Positions 34,684 to 46,323 are shown, counted from the stretch's first letter. The stretch is DNA of 64,000 bases from Raffaelea ambrosiae (GCA_002778195.1 PCDI01000007.1:529735-593734); one strand, 5' to 3'. Numbers and translations: made by a program. The notes: generated by a model not told the origin, from the letters alone.

Positions 34684-35645
34684 GAAGGAGTGCCAGAGCG
34701 AAGGATGAAAGAGAGAAGAGAAAGAGAGACAACAGAGAAAAAGACTAACTCCCAGCAACGTCCAGACAGTTGCTGAAGAGACAGAGCAAGAAAAAGAAGA
34801 AGCTCCGAAACACGAAAAGCCACCCAAGAGGGACAGCAAAGCACAATGGCGCGACTAAAACAGAGGGGGGCAACTGCGGCAAAGCCTCCGAGTAGAATTC
34901 TCGTCTCCTTGCCGGAAAGCCACGTGAAATGGACCACCGCCGCCACCTGCACCTATTGTCTACGTAAAAGTAATGCGCCGATCTGCATGGCTCTCATTGG
35001 CCCATGGCCAAAGTTCGCTCAACACGAAGTGAAAGAAGCTTAGTTGCTATTCTTGTTATTCAAAAGAAATATGTATGACATCGTAAAAGGGAGTCTGAAT
35101 ATCATTGCCACCATGTGACAAGGCGAAGGCACAACAAGACCGAGTCATGTGACACATGGGCGTGGGTCATCTGCTAACCTTTGCTGAACCGTACATGTAT
35201 GCATAATATGTCCGCCTCCTTCCGGATTGTGGCGAGGCTTTCCCTCCAAGCCATGCAGGACGTCTGTTCCATAAGCCGCCCATGGTATCACGGAACAGAT
35301 CACCGGGCCACCGTGTTTTTAGGGTTATCCACCGATACCGGCAGCCACGAGCGGTGGGCAAGGGCGGTCTGGCCGAGAACATTTCCACACAGAAAATGGC
35401 GGCTGCCTGCTGTGTCCGCTATTTTGTCCTCCCTCTCTTCCTCCACCACAAGAAAATTATGGCGTGTTCGACGAAGGGGGAAGCCACCATGAAACCCACG
35501 TGGAGGGCTTTTGAAGGATGGACAGGCGAAGGGCGTGCGTATTCTTGTTTTGGGGGGGCAGGTCTTTCGACTGTACCGCAGACTGTCGGGCTCGTTCCCG
35601 AGAGAGAAGCCAAAAGGAAAGAGAAATATTGGGGGGTTCTCCTCT

Positions 35646-36662
35646 TTACTTGAACTGCGTGTTGGGGGGATAAAAGGGGAGATGGTTCGCATTTTGCGGG
35701 GGTCGCCGTGGCATACCAAAACCAGATGGCAGAGAGCGAGGCATGCCCGGAGCGCCTGGGGGACCACCGTATCCGTTTTGCCGCATATGGTATGGGGGCG
35801 GTGCCCCTGGAGCCGCGCCCAGCGGCACTGGTCCACGACCAGGAGGCAGGAACGTGCCGTTTGAAGGTGAGGGCATGCCGTTGGAAGCAACCGCGATGCT
35901 GTTGGCCCCCGTGCCGTTAGCCAGCATGGGTGGTGGCATAGCGGCTGCAGCGGCGGCCGCCGCCGCTGCCGCTGCGGGCCCGGTCGGCGGTGGCGCGTTG
36001 GACTGTGGCCGGTTCATCAGGAAGGCGGACGGCAGCGGCTGGATCTCGGGCACCACGTTGTGCTTCTTGCCCTCGGCGGCCAGCTTGCGCTCGGCCTCGT
36101 CGCCGTGGCGCTCACCCTTGCCGTCCTTCTTGTAGGCGTACTCGACGGCGATCTGCTTGCTGATGATGTACTGGCCGTGCATGGCCTCGCGCGCGGCGTC
36201 AGACGCCTCGAAGCTGTCAAAGTTGACAAAGCCGTAGCCCTTGGAGATGTTGTTCTGGTCGCGCACCACGTTGGGCGCCGCCACCAGGCGGCCAAACTGC
36301 GAGAACGTGTCGTACAGAATCTTCTCGTCGACTTGGGGGTCGAGATTGTTGATGAAGAGCTCGGCGCCAATGTCGGTGGCGCGCTGGCGGTCGGCGCTGG
36401 CCTTGTTGACGCGGATCGGCTTGCCATAGAGCCGGATGCCGTTCAGGCAGCGGGACGCGTAGTCGGCCGATTCGGGGGTGTCGAACTCGACAAAGCCAAA
36501 GCCCTGGTGCTGTCGCGAAACGCGGTCCATCGGCATGTGCACATTCACCACGGGACCCATCTGCGTCATCAGCTCCCACATAAGCTGCTCCGAAAACCGC
36601 TCGTCCAGGTTGCCCACATACACCGTCGCCTCCTTGTTCTGTTCCCAATGACGGTTCGCCAT
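35646..36662 (-). CDS. HSH49: Splicing factor 3B subunit 4 (SF3B4/Hsh49), two RRMs
   Basis: One uninterrupted exon of 338 residues. Two RNA-recognition motifs are clear. RRM1 has RNP2 VYVGNL (about 14-19) and RNP1 QGFGFVEF (about 53-60). RRM2 has RNP2 LFINNL (about 102-107) and RNP1 KGYGFVNF. The C-terminal third is Ala/Pro/Gly-rich with an eleven-Ala run and ends in NTQFK. SF3B4 is part of the U2 snRNP SF3b complex and contacts pre-mRNA upstream of the branch site. Length matches fission yeast Sap49 more closely than human SF3B4 (424 aa). Its start codon is 548 bp from the TOM7 start on the other strand. Its absence of introns contrasts with its neighbours. Confidence 0.95.
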   Translation of the reverse strand: MANRHWEQNKEATVYVGNLDERFSEQLMWELMTQMGPVVNVHMPMDRVSRQHQGFGFVEFDTPESADYASRCLNGIRLYGKPIRVNKASADRQRATDIGAELFINNLDPQVDEKILYDTFSQFGRLVAAPNVVRDQNNISKGYGFVNFDSFEASDAAREAMHGQYIISKQIAVEYAYKKDGKGERHGDEAERKLAAEGKKHNVVPEIQPLPSAFLMNRPQSNAPPPTGPAAAAAAAAAAAAMPPPMLANGTGANSIAVASNGMPSPSNGTFLPPGRGPVPLGAAPGAPPPYHMRQNGYGGPPGAPGMPRSLPSGFGMPRRPPQNANHLPFYPPNTQFK

Positions 36663-36990
36663 CGTGGGCTCGTTGTGTGTCGAGCTTGGGAAAGCTTCTT
36701 CAAAGCTCCTCTTACTCGTACACGTGTCTGCTCTTGTCTCCTTTTTGAGGGGGTTTCTAGATTCGTCGCTGTGGGAAGGTCAATGCACTGCGGAATCCGC
36801 TGTATTGTAGATTGAATCGACTGTGAATTCGTGTTTATTCTGTGTAGGTCGCGACACAGCTGGTCGTGGAGATGCGAAAATGGACCCTGCCGTATAAAAT
36901 TGTCTGTTGTCTAGGGGTCTACAAGGCTAGGCGGACTAATGCTTTTTCCGCCATAAATGGCCTACCCCACACGTGATCCGCCTGGAGACC
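36663..36990. promoter_or_regulatory. Divergent promoter region SF3B4/TOM7
   Basis: Spacer between the SF3B4 start codon and the first in-frame ATG upstream of TOM7. It contains one TACTCGTA motif (36713). No other known element was recognised. The shared-promoter role is inferred from geometry. Confidence 0.5.
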
Positions 36991-37209
36991 ATGAACAGGA
37001 AAGCCGCCGTTGAAATTTCTTCGGGCAGTATCGCAATCGTATCCAAACGTCACTCTCGCCCCAGACATCCACCTCGAAGCTTTTTCTTTGGTAAGTTTAG
37101 CTATATTATGTATTGCTTTGGTTATGATATACCGTTCCGGTGCCACCTAACGCGCTCCATAGATTTCGAGCCCCGTTTGCAGCAAGCGTTCTTGTTGCCA
37201 TCAGACACG
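36991..37209 (+). other. TOM7: TOM7 leader with a 5' intron, open in frame with TOM7
   Basis: A 72-bp intron (37091-37162) has donor GTAAGT, a CTAAC branch site and acceptor CATAG. Once spliced, the ATG at 36991 (context ACCATGA) reads without a stop through 49 codons into the TOM7 start. This may be an untranslated leader or a translated basic extension rich in Arg, Lys and Ser. Confidence 0.55.
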
Positions 37210-37696
37210 ATGTTCGCCCTCTCAGAAGAGTCGAAGGTACTTTGGCATAAAAGAAACAAACGACGTATGGGGGGGTCGTGGAATTTGAGGGAACTCGGTG
37301 GCTGACATTGTATTTTGCGACGACGAGCAGGAGCGCATTGGCCGCCTCATTGACATCTCCCGCATTGTCATTCACTAGTAAGTTTTACTTTCACCTCGGA
37401 CTGCGCAAGCTATAAGGATATTTTGTGCTAACAGGCTGCTAGTGGTTACCTGCCATTTGTCCTCTACCTTGGTTCGTGACTGCCCAGATACGGGACCTGG
37501 AGATGAATGTCCAAGACGTGTGTTGAAATGCGAAAATAGTGCTAATGCTCTTCAATCAGGCTACACCCGCGGCGAGCCTCGGCCCTCAGTGATCCGGTAC
37601 GTCTCAATAAGCTTCCACCTTGCCGTGTCATGAAAGTCAAGCCGCAAATTGCTAACGAAGTCTTTTCTCGCTAGCCTCCTGTCGCCACTTGCGTAA
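37210..37696 (+). CDS. TOM7: Mitochondrial outer-membrane translocase subunit Tom7
   Basis: Five exons: 37210-37236, 37331-37377, 37443-37471, 37560-37596, 37675-37696; 162 nt in all, 53 residues. The joined protein starts MFALSEESK|ERIGRLID, passes through one membrane segment (ISRIVIHYGYLPFVLYLGY), and ends RPSVIR|LLSPLA-stop, the conserved Tom7 C-terminus. Tom7 is a small tail-anchored subunit that modulates assembly of the TOM channel. Donors are GTACTT, GTAAGT, GTTCGT and GTACGT; branch-like CTAAC sits before acceptors 2 and 4. No exon exceeds 47 nt, so frame-based gene finding cannot see this gene. Confidence rests on all four joins restoring the family sequence in the right phase. Confidence 0.94.
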
Positions 37697-38304
37697 ATGA
37701 AATCAACGCCTACAACTTTGAAAGGGAGGGGATGTCCTTTCCCCCCCTCGGCCACCGACAAGAACCGAGGAAATGCCCTCGCGGAGTAGATCCGAGCTAC
37801 ATTTTGATTGTTTATGACAACCTGGCGTTTGGAAATCACAAAAGGCAAGGGGACGATTTCTCGTATGAACGAGAGTCGAGCCACGCGGGAAGCGGCTCCG
37901 ATTGTTCAGCCGGTCATACCGTGTACGACCGGGGGTGTATATATATAATGTACCGAAAGCAACGAAATATACCACTCAGTAGACCCTGTAATCCCATCGT
38001 CTTTTTGTTCTCATGCTTACAGCTCTATGCGTTGTAGATGGCGTATCCAATGCTGACGATCGAGGCAGTCTCGCCTGCTTAGTCAAAATCGTGCGTCATA
38101 GGAAGGCCGTTGCGGCTTAAGTGCGAAAAAAAAAAATTCAAAAATATCTGCGGGTCATCCATCCATCATATCAATTCTATTGTCTGTTGTACACTAGAAG
38201 ATTACTCAACGCCTCCCTCCACGATGCGTAACAGTGCCTGACGGTTGTGTCGTGTGTAATCGATAGAAAAGATGGTCAGCAGATTTCCGACTTTCATCTG
38301 ACTT
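37697..38304. other. Intergenic between TOM7 and the FLX1-like carrier
   Basis: A 608-bp spacer between two rightward genes. It contains a TATATATATAA stretch at about 37938-37949 and an A10 run at about 38125. A TGA lies two codons before the carrier ATG, which supports the chosen start. No other exon recognised. Confidence 0.55.
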
Positions 38305-39353
38305 ATGACCACTGGTAGACAGCATGCGGGCGGCCCATCTCCCGCCCTCGTCGAGGCTGCTGCCGGCTTGACGGCCGGCTCGACGGCCACCTTGATCGTT
38401 CACCCGCTCGACCTGGTCAAGACGCGGATGCAGAGTATGTGACTGGGAGAGTGCCTGGCTGTGCCGACTGAAAACTGACCACGGAACAAGTCTACCGCAA
38501 CAACGCAGCGGCCACTGGTGGGGGAGGCTCGGCAGCCAAGCCGCCCTCCACGGTGGCCGTCCTCCGCGGCTTGCTGTCTTCGCCGCATCCCGTGGCCGCT
38601 CTCTATCGTGGCCTGACGCCGAATCTCATTGGCAACGGCACGAGCTGGGCGGCCTTCTTTTTCTTCAAGTCGCGCATGGAGCGACTCGTGGCGTCCGTCA
38701 AGACGACGACGGCAAAGGACCTGTCGCCCACGGACTTCTTTGTTGCGTCCGGCCTGGCCGGCGCCTGCGTGCAAGTCCTCACCAACCCCATCTGGGTGCT
38801 CAAGACGCGCATGCTGTCGTCGGACCGCGGCGCACACGGTGCCTACCCGAGCATGTGGGCCGGTGCCCGCCAGGTGTTTCGCGAAGAGGGCGTGCTCGGC
38901 TTCTACCGGGGCCTGGGCGTCAGCCTCATTGGCGTCAGCCATGGCGCCGTGCAGTTCGGTGTCTACGACCCAGTGAGGAGGCTGTACCTGCGCAGCCGGG
39001 GCTCGTCCTCTGAAGACGCGGCTGGCCGGGACGCCACGACGGCGACTGAAGACGTGACTGGCCGGCGCTTGGACAACGAGGCCACGCTGGTCATCTCGAC
39101 CGCGTCCAAGCTGGTCGCCGGAGCCGTGACGTACCCGTACCAGGTCGTGCGCAGCCGGCTGCAGAACTACAATGCCGAGGCACAGTTTGGACGCGGCATC
39201 ATCGGGGTATCGCGGCAGCTGTGGCGGGAGGACGGCCTGCGCGGCTTCTATCGAGGGCTGGTGCCGAGCACCGTCCGCGTGCTGCCGGCGACCTGGGTGA
39301 CTTTCTTGGTGTACGAAAACGTCAAGTATTATCTCCCACAATGGTTTGCATGA
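38305..39353 (+). CDS. FLX1: Mitochondrial carrier, FAD/folate-transporter type (Flx1-like)
   Basis: Two exons, 38305-38434 and 38491-39353, with a 56-bp intron (donor GTATGT, CTGAC branch, acceptor ACAAG); product 330 residues. The join gives KTRMQ|IYRNN. Three carrier repeats carry the signature motifs HPLDLVKTRM, NPIWVLKTRM and YPYQVVRSRL. The PIWxxK form in repeat 2 is typical of the branch that includes Flx1, folate, NAD and pyrimidine-nucleotide carriers. The closest picture is Flx1, which moves FAD across the inner membrane; substrate assignment from motifs alone is not certain. The start is fixed by an in-frame TGA two codons upstream, though a fully upstream exon cannot be excluded because a CTGAC...GGTAG acceptor-like segment overlaps the start. 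Confidence 0.87.
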
Positions 39354-41000
39354 CCAGGGAAACTGGAACGACTCCTCTCTTGATTAGTTAGGAATATATA
39401 TTTAGATTATGTATAGAGCATAGACTGGGTTAAGTAATGTACAAAATAACTATATTTTTATCAAAACTCACGATCCAAACCGAAAGGCAAAAAAACTCTT
39501 ATTTATAAACAATAAACGTGTACAGCTTGCGATGCGCAATCCTATATACCGCCTGGTTGTAGAAGCCATTCGTTCTAGGAACGAATGGAATGATTGTTAA
39601 GGAATCTGTCAGGAAGCAGCAGGATTTGTGTTATTCTAGCATGCATCAATGGCTATCTCAGCGTTGTTGAATCTTCTTCGCATACGTAGTGATGGGTATG
39701 AATCTCCACGTCTTTTCAAGCTGATCACTTGTCTTCCTTGCCTCAGATATCGAAGTACACGCTTTGGGGAGACGCAAATGGACGCGCACCACAGACATTG
39801 TGTCTTCCAGGGACACACAGTTGACATCCTTGCTCGCAACCCCTTGCTCACAACTCCGTGGAGCATCAGTTGTAGTGTTGACATCCGGAAGAACTATGAG
39901 TTCGTTGAACTGTTTTCACGGACGTGTCCCTTGGCATACAAACAACTTCCACAGGCCTACAAACTCTCCTGTTTGTCTCTAGCAGTCGTTTCCGAACTGC
40001 CTCATCTACGAGATCAATGCCGAGATTCGGTATGAATCTGTTCCACTAATCTGCAACCAATGTTCCGACATAAACTTATTTTTTTATTGCTCTCAATGCG
40101 CTCTGCAGAGTGGTAGAACCGCTTCTTCTGGAATGTTATCATGGAACGGGAAAGGAGACGATCTGCCCACGCGCTCGTTTTTTCGGTTGATTTTGTTCTT
40201 TTGGCATCTCTGAAGGTCTATATTTTCCCGGCTGTATCGTAGTCAAATTCGTCATCGGACCTCCATGTATTCTTCTCATCAGACGAAGCCATACATTGAA
40301 ATGTTGAATGTGTTCTCTATGCTTGGAGGACCGGAAAACGGGCTGCTTCGAGGCCAGCAGGACTCACAAGCTGCTCCAGAAGCCCAACGCTGCCATCCTG
40401 TGGATATTTGACTCGGAGGGAGTGGCTGTGGAGTGTCTTCAAGTACTTGCCGCCTCCGAAGATGCTCTATGGGCTTTGTGTTCGATTCGGAGTCGTGTTC
40501 GTAAGGCTTGGTCGACGAAATTCGCGCATGGTTAAAGTCGTGATGCATCGTTCCGACATATGCTTTCATCCACACACGCAAGTCAGCACGGAGAACAAGG
40601 GAATCACAATGGCAGAGACAGAGAAATACTCGCCGCGATAAAGCTGTTTTTGAAAAAAGAGTCTGAATGGACAAAAACTGGCGACCAGAGTGTGGTTTGT
40701 AGAGTGTCGGCTTCGCCTGCAGCTTCACCAAGCGGACTGAACAAGAATCAAACGAAACTGCTTTCGCAGCAATAAACACCCCAAAACACGCAGAATGCCT
40801 TCAAACATATCAAAAGAAGATTCACCTCAATGGTACAGTCCTCGGAAACGTCCGAGAAGTCCCCTTTTCTCCTTCCAGCGATGTCATTTTTAACTTTGGC
40901 GGCACTCCGTGCCCTCATTTTCTCCACCTGTTGACATCTGCAGAGAAGCGGCCCGGGTGGCTGCATAGATATAGGCAAGCATCTCATTTTTTTACTGTTC
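39354..41000. other. Stretch without recognised gene downstream of FLX1
   Basis: The first 200 bp are AT-rich (ATATATATTTAG and similar) and probably the carrier's 3' untranslated region. A frame of 128 codons at 39649-40035 (plus) and one of 166 codons at 40279-40779 (minus) have mixed composition but no domain I recognise. They could be decayed coding or mobile sequence. Confidence 0.45.
39566..39588. repeat. Perfect 10-bp inverted repeat with 3-nt loop
   Basis: CCATTCGTTC and GAACGAATGG are exact reverse complements separated by TAG, so the site can form a tight hairpin. It sits about 210 bp after the FLX1-like stop codon. Confidence 0.85.
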
Positions 41001-44000
41001 CCCCATGCAAAGCGATGCAATGCTGAAATTGATCTGACAAGGGAGCAGCCCTCTTTGTGGCTACCTGTCAGTGTCGAGTCTGCAGTCAAAACTGGCGACA
41101 CCAAAGCATGCAGCCGTACGGGGGAAGGACAGGGCAGATCATGCATTCCTTCGAGTCCACACGGCGCGCCTTAGGTTTCTGCACGTACGCCTGCATACTG
41201 GAAATTAAAATGAGGAGCAGGAAACCGGGCTTCTCGGGTAGCACTCGGGGAAAGCCAAATGAGCCAGCCCCATCAGACGGTCTCTGTACGTGTATGCAAG
41301 AAAGGAGATGTGCCGACAGCCGGATCTGCAGATCATGAAAGGCAAACGGGATCGTGAACTACGGACAAGGACCGGATGGGAGAGAGGGAGAGCATCGGCA
41401 CGGAGAAGGGGTTTCTTCTGGCATGCAGGTGGATACAATAAACGGGCGGACTGTCTATCACGGCCAGGGACAGACAGACACGCAGAAGAGAAAGATCATC
41501 GCTCTTTTGTCTTCCTTTTGATTTTGGTTTTTTTTCCTCCCTTTCAACAGCCTATTTCAACGTTTTGTTTTGTCTCTTTTCTTTTCCACTTCGGGCCTTC
41601 CCGTTCTCTATACATTCTTTGTATGTTGGACGTTTCTGCTGTTTTTTTGTTCTTTTATTTTTTGTTCTGTCTATTGCTTTTGCAAAAAAACTACTTTATA
41701 GAACTGTGTTTTTTTACTTTTGCTCTTTCACAAAGCACGGAGAAGAAACTGGCTTCTACCTTCTTCCTTTCTTTTTGGCCCTGCTATCGTTCCGTCTGCC
41801 GTGCAATGGCCATAGGCCTGCAGCTTTGGACTTCCTTTTCTTTCCTTCTTGTTTGGAAGCGAGCTGCAGTGTAATGCTAAATTCCCCTAAAGCATACGTC
41901 TGGTGGCAGGGCGGGAGGGTCCGCTGCATATTGCTACGCTGGGAGCAGGATATCCTTCGCGTCCCATAATGGCAGGGCAACATCGTCCTGCACAGCAAGG
42001 ATGGATCTGGTGACCGCATCTCATCTGGGGACTTTGGGGGGCACAAACCGGAGCCCACTCCCTTCTTTCCTTTGTCCCCTTTCGGCCCGTCCCCAACGTG
42101 ACCCGTATTGACACCGAAGTAGGAAGGCAAAGTGAAAAAGAACCCCAACGACCCGGGCAACAGCCAAAAAAAAAAAAAAAAAAACCCCTCGAAGGACATT
42201 GTCCGGGTAGAACAATCTTCGCTTAGCCGTCCGGTTGTCGGGGACACACCCAATGTCTGCTGAAGAAGATCCCACCAGCAAGAGAGATAGAAAGAGAGAG
42301 AGACAGGAAAAGGGAGAGAGAGGGAAGGACCAGAATCAAAGTCGAAATCAAAAGGAAAAGGCCGAGAGCGAGGAGTTCGGGCTGTCCCATGCCGAACTTG
42401 TGAGACACGGTACAAAGCCCCCCGTCAGTGGCTTCGTGGGATGGCCGAGACTATGAGCAAGGAGTGCATAGGACGAGCACTATTTTCATCTCATGACGAG
42501 CCATGGACGGCTGAGAAACGGGACGGAACACGAACGTGAGAGGCGAGAGTGAAAAAAAAAAACAGGGGCCCCCATCTTCAAGACCCAAAGGAGACAGATG
42601 CAGCCACGAAAAGATTGCCGGAGCGAAAGCACCAAAAGTCCTTGTCTACTATTTACTATGTATTGTCTACAAGCACCATTGCATGATTTCCTCTTTCGTA
42701 AAGGTGCTGTCTCTCTGTCTCTCTTTCTTTTTTTGTCCCCGTCTCTTTCTCTCGCTCTTCCCTCTGGGAGTGTGTAATAATGTCCAAAGCTCGCCGAAAA
42801 ACAAACAAAAAGGGAAAAAAGGGGAGTGCGTAACCATCTGAGTAACCATCTACAACATCCACACACTGTCCACCCCCCTCTCACCAGATCAAGCCCAGTT
42901 CAGTTCAGCTCAAAAGAACGTTAGCTCCTAAATTCAGCCCGGCAGTCTGCCAGCCTGCCCGGCCATCCTTCTTCTCCTTCTCCTCGTTCAGCCTGGCCAC
43001 ACCTCATTGTCTTCCTGTACGGCCATCGCAGCTGCTAAGCACAAAGTGCCGTAGGCAAAAAGGAACTTGGCCAATTGAAGAGGGGGGTGGAGGGGGGGGG
43101 AGCGTGTTTTTTTTTTTCTTTTCTTCCTATTTTCCTTCCTCGTTGTTTGCATGTGGCAACCCGGGAAGGGAGAGTTCCGGGAGGCGTCCTGGACCGGAAG
43201 CCAAAGTCCTTTTTGTTTTGTTCTCCCCCATCGCCTGCGTAGCATGGCCTCCTTTCCTGGCATCGATGCTCAGGAAAAGAAAATGCTGGGGGGGGGGAAG
43301 CGATGGGGAAAGGGGGCGCGCGCGCGCGCGTGTCTGTGTGTGTGTGTGTGGGAAAGACTCCCGAAAGGAAAATATCAAAGTCGTCAACGACCACGATACG
43401 ACCGGACCAAGCAGGCCAAAAAGAAATTCTTCATAGGGAACAAGGAACAACAGAAGCAAAAGGAATCAAAAAGGCACGCACGCCGGGGAGCGATCCCAAA
43501 AAGCAAGGACAACAAAAAAAAAAAGGGGAAGAGGACCCAGAGGGAACCCGAGAGGGTCTCAGAGAAGAAGCAATCCAGGCCGCAATCTGTGTTACTTTTT
43601 TTGTTTCTTTTTTTTTTCTTGTCAGTTTTGTTTTTGTTCCTTTCTTTCCTTTTGGTCGTCTCGTCTCGCCTTATTTGTTTTTGTTTTTGATTTTTGCTCC
43701 GATGCCGATTCCATTCCTTTTCCTTCCCGGCTTTTTTTTTTCTTTTGCTAACGAACAAATACGCAGCAGGAAGGGGAGGAGGGCGTACAGAAACTGAAGC
43801 AAAAAGAAAATAAGGAAGCAAGCAAATGAACAAAAAAAAAGGACGGTGCAGATAGACGGGCTTTCTCTGCGTGGACGAGGAGGCAAACTGTGCCGCGTAC
43901 TCGTAGTAGCTCCGTAGCCTGGTCTGGTTTGGGGAGGCTGGGAATAGCATCTCGATATTCGCCGATGATGTACTGCATTGCGACTACGTAACCAGTAGTC

Positions 44001-46000
44001 ACTCTGTAGTCTGTAGTCGGAATGCATCATCCATGGCCAACTACTGGGAATGACCAACGGGCCAGTGCTAACTATGTACGAGTAGTTTGCTTTCTTTTTG
44101 GGTAGGGGGGGTTGCTTCTTTGGCCTGTCCTTGACTGCCTGTCGACTTTTGTCTTTCCCGCCCCAGACAGACAGACATATTCAGACAGTTCGCAGTGTTA
44201 GTGCAGTTTAGTCGGCAATACGGTATACGGTTAGGACGACTGTTAAGACGCAAGTTCAGGGTGTGTCCCGCCTCTACCAGTCTGCCTACGATAATGGTTC
44301 TAGGGCTTTCTTTTTCTTTTGCGTTTTGGCGTCTTGTGCCCTTCACAAGGCAAAGTCACTTTTCTTGCTTCTTTTGGATGATCAAGAACCCCTGCGCAAG
44401 ATCAACGGGTCTAAAAAACTTTCCACCCCCTTGTCGGCTTCCCTAAAAGCGGAAACGAAGGAGAACGGTAGGATCAGAAATAGGCAAAGGGCGAGAGTCT
44501 GGTTTGGGGCTTGTTTCTTTTTTGGCCTGCAACCTTACGGGATAGTGCGGTTGGGTGTTCCCTCTTGGGGAGTGGAGAAGAGGGAGAGAGAGAGTGAGAG
44601 AGAGGACTCGGGCAGAGAGATACGGTGTACGAGTACTCGCAGTATGGGGGGGAGACAGGATGCCAGATAGAAAGTAAACCGGGGCACGGATTGGGAGGGT
44701 GAGGGTGATCAGAGAGAGGACGAGAGACAGGACTGAACCCACAAAAAGGCAGCACAAAAGAAATTAGGTCGCCTCTGTCTCTCCCCCCCCCGGTCTCTCC
44801 TCCACACCCACATCCTGGACTGTCCGCCCGCCTGTCTCTGGCGTTGTGTCTGTGTGTCTGAGTTTGGTGTCTGGGTGTGTCTGGGTTTGCCGTGTGTCTG
44901 GCGTGTCCCGTCTGCACTGTCCACAAGGGTGAAAGGTACAATATGGGGACTGGAGTGCTTGCTCGCCGAAAGAGTGGAGGTAGGTGGCAGGGCAGAAGCA
45001 AGGAAACGGGGTTCCCGACGGAGAGGATAGCAAGGGGGGGGGGGGGGGTGGGCAAGAGGTGTGAGTGGACAGGGGTGGACATTCCGGCGTAGGAGAATTA
45101 CTGCTTCTGGCTGACAAGCCCGCGCTCCCGTAGACTCCCGTGCACGTCAGTGGCCGACAAACAAACGAGCAGGGAACTAACCGCTCGTAGGAACGGTGGT
45201 GGTTAGCACTTGTATCTTGCATGTACGAGCTCCGTAGGAATCTGACCACCGTGGAGCCGCCATCACCGCCATAGCAAGAAAAGAGAGAGGGATTCGGAGC
45301 GTGAGAGGATCAAAGTCGAGAAAGAAATACAAGGACGGCAAAGAGTTGAAAGCAGGCCGGGTGCAAAGAGAGGGACCGAAAAGCGCGCATTTGTTCCGCC
45401 AGCAGCGGGTGCGTATAAGTGGATGTAAGTGCGTGTATTATGTGAGATGCGTGTTCTGCTCAGGCCTCACGTACAAAGTAAGTGCATGTAGGGTATATGC
45501 GGGTGTCACGTAAGGGAGAGACAGGGTAGGTACGAGTACATTGCTGGATGCATGATATTTGCATAGGACAAGACTTCAGCTACGTCGTGGACGGAAGATT
45601 ATTTAATGATGGCAGTCTGTGTATGCCATTGTGGTGATCTTTTTTTTTTTTTTTTGATTTGATTTGATTTGATTTTATTTTACACTTTGTATTTTATTTT
45701 ATATTTTATATTTTATTTCAATTCTATTTTCTATTTTGCTTGTATTTGTCTTCTGCCTCGTTTCAACTCTTGCGTTTTCTCTTGCTGTCTCAGTCAACAG
45801 ACAGCGTCTGGCCAGAACGGCTGTTTTATGCAGCCGCGGATATTGGTGTAATGCTAGTTGCATATGCACAAGGAAATGAGCATGAGCACAGTTGACAACC
45901 AGGATTTCAACGGGAAAACGGCATTAATTTTATAGCTCTGTCAGTCGTGGTTCTGGGCCCAACTAACGACATAGTAGCTACTGCGCGTACAAGTCGGTGA
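41001..46000. other. Gene-poor region, first part
   Basis: No conserved frame on either strand. There are long pyrimidine-rich plus-strand tracts (41500-41780, 43585-43745) and purine-rich tracts (42265-42380, 43420-43560). A17-A20 occurs near 42163 and a G15 run at 45034-45048. A GATTT pentamer repeat lies near 45656-45679. Frames here are low-complexity Lys/Arg/Glu or Phe/Leu strings produced by these tracts. Confidence 0.5.
45656..45679. repeat. GATTT pentamer repeat in a T-rich tract
   Basis: A T16 run is followed by about four and a half GATTT units, then an imperfect TTTTA/TATTT array to about 45730. Confidence 0.85.
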
Positions 46001-46323
46001 AGCCTTACCCAACCGTCAGCTTCTAGGCCCAAAGAAGACGGCCTAGGACTTAACAATTGCGGAGAGACGAGAGACAAAAGGACCACCAGCGGCCCCAGCT
46101 GGACAGGGTGCTACGGACGACTAAGAATGAGAAAATCAAAAGAAAAAGAAAGCAGAACCACCCACCGCCAGCAGCGTTCGACAAAAAACAGAAGCAAAAA
46201 AAGGTTGGCCGGTTTTCAACGTCGACACGGCAGGAGGGGCTCTTTTTCTTTTCTTTTCCCTCGACCATGGTAGTATTTCAATGCAACGTCTTGCTTTTTG
46301 CACAAGACTATTATGGATATACG

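Larger units (their letters stand above)
28667..35645. other. 7-kb gene-free stretch upstream of GSK-3
   Basis: No conserved protein frame on either strand. The plus strand is strongly purine-rich from about 28950 to 29650 and again at about 31200-31300, so the leftward transcript would be pyrimidine-rich. Short tandem repeats occur (CAGG at 29.86 kb, GTGGGCAGAG-type units at 31.78 kb, CA at 32.0 kb). Because GSK-3 reads leftward, part of this may be a long GSK-3 promoter or spliced 5' leader. Open frames of 100-280 codons here have low-complexity composition and no recognisable domain. Confidence 0.55.

Noticed and set aside
39649..40035. 128-codon frame as a possible small gene
   Set aside because: No recognised domain, no splice partners, no conserved neighbour; kept only as a note in the region description.
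43151..43690. 179-codon frame in the gene-poor region
   Set aside because: Made of Lys/Arg- and Phe/Leu-rich strings from purine and pyrimidine tracts, not protein-like.
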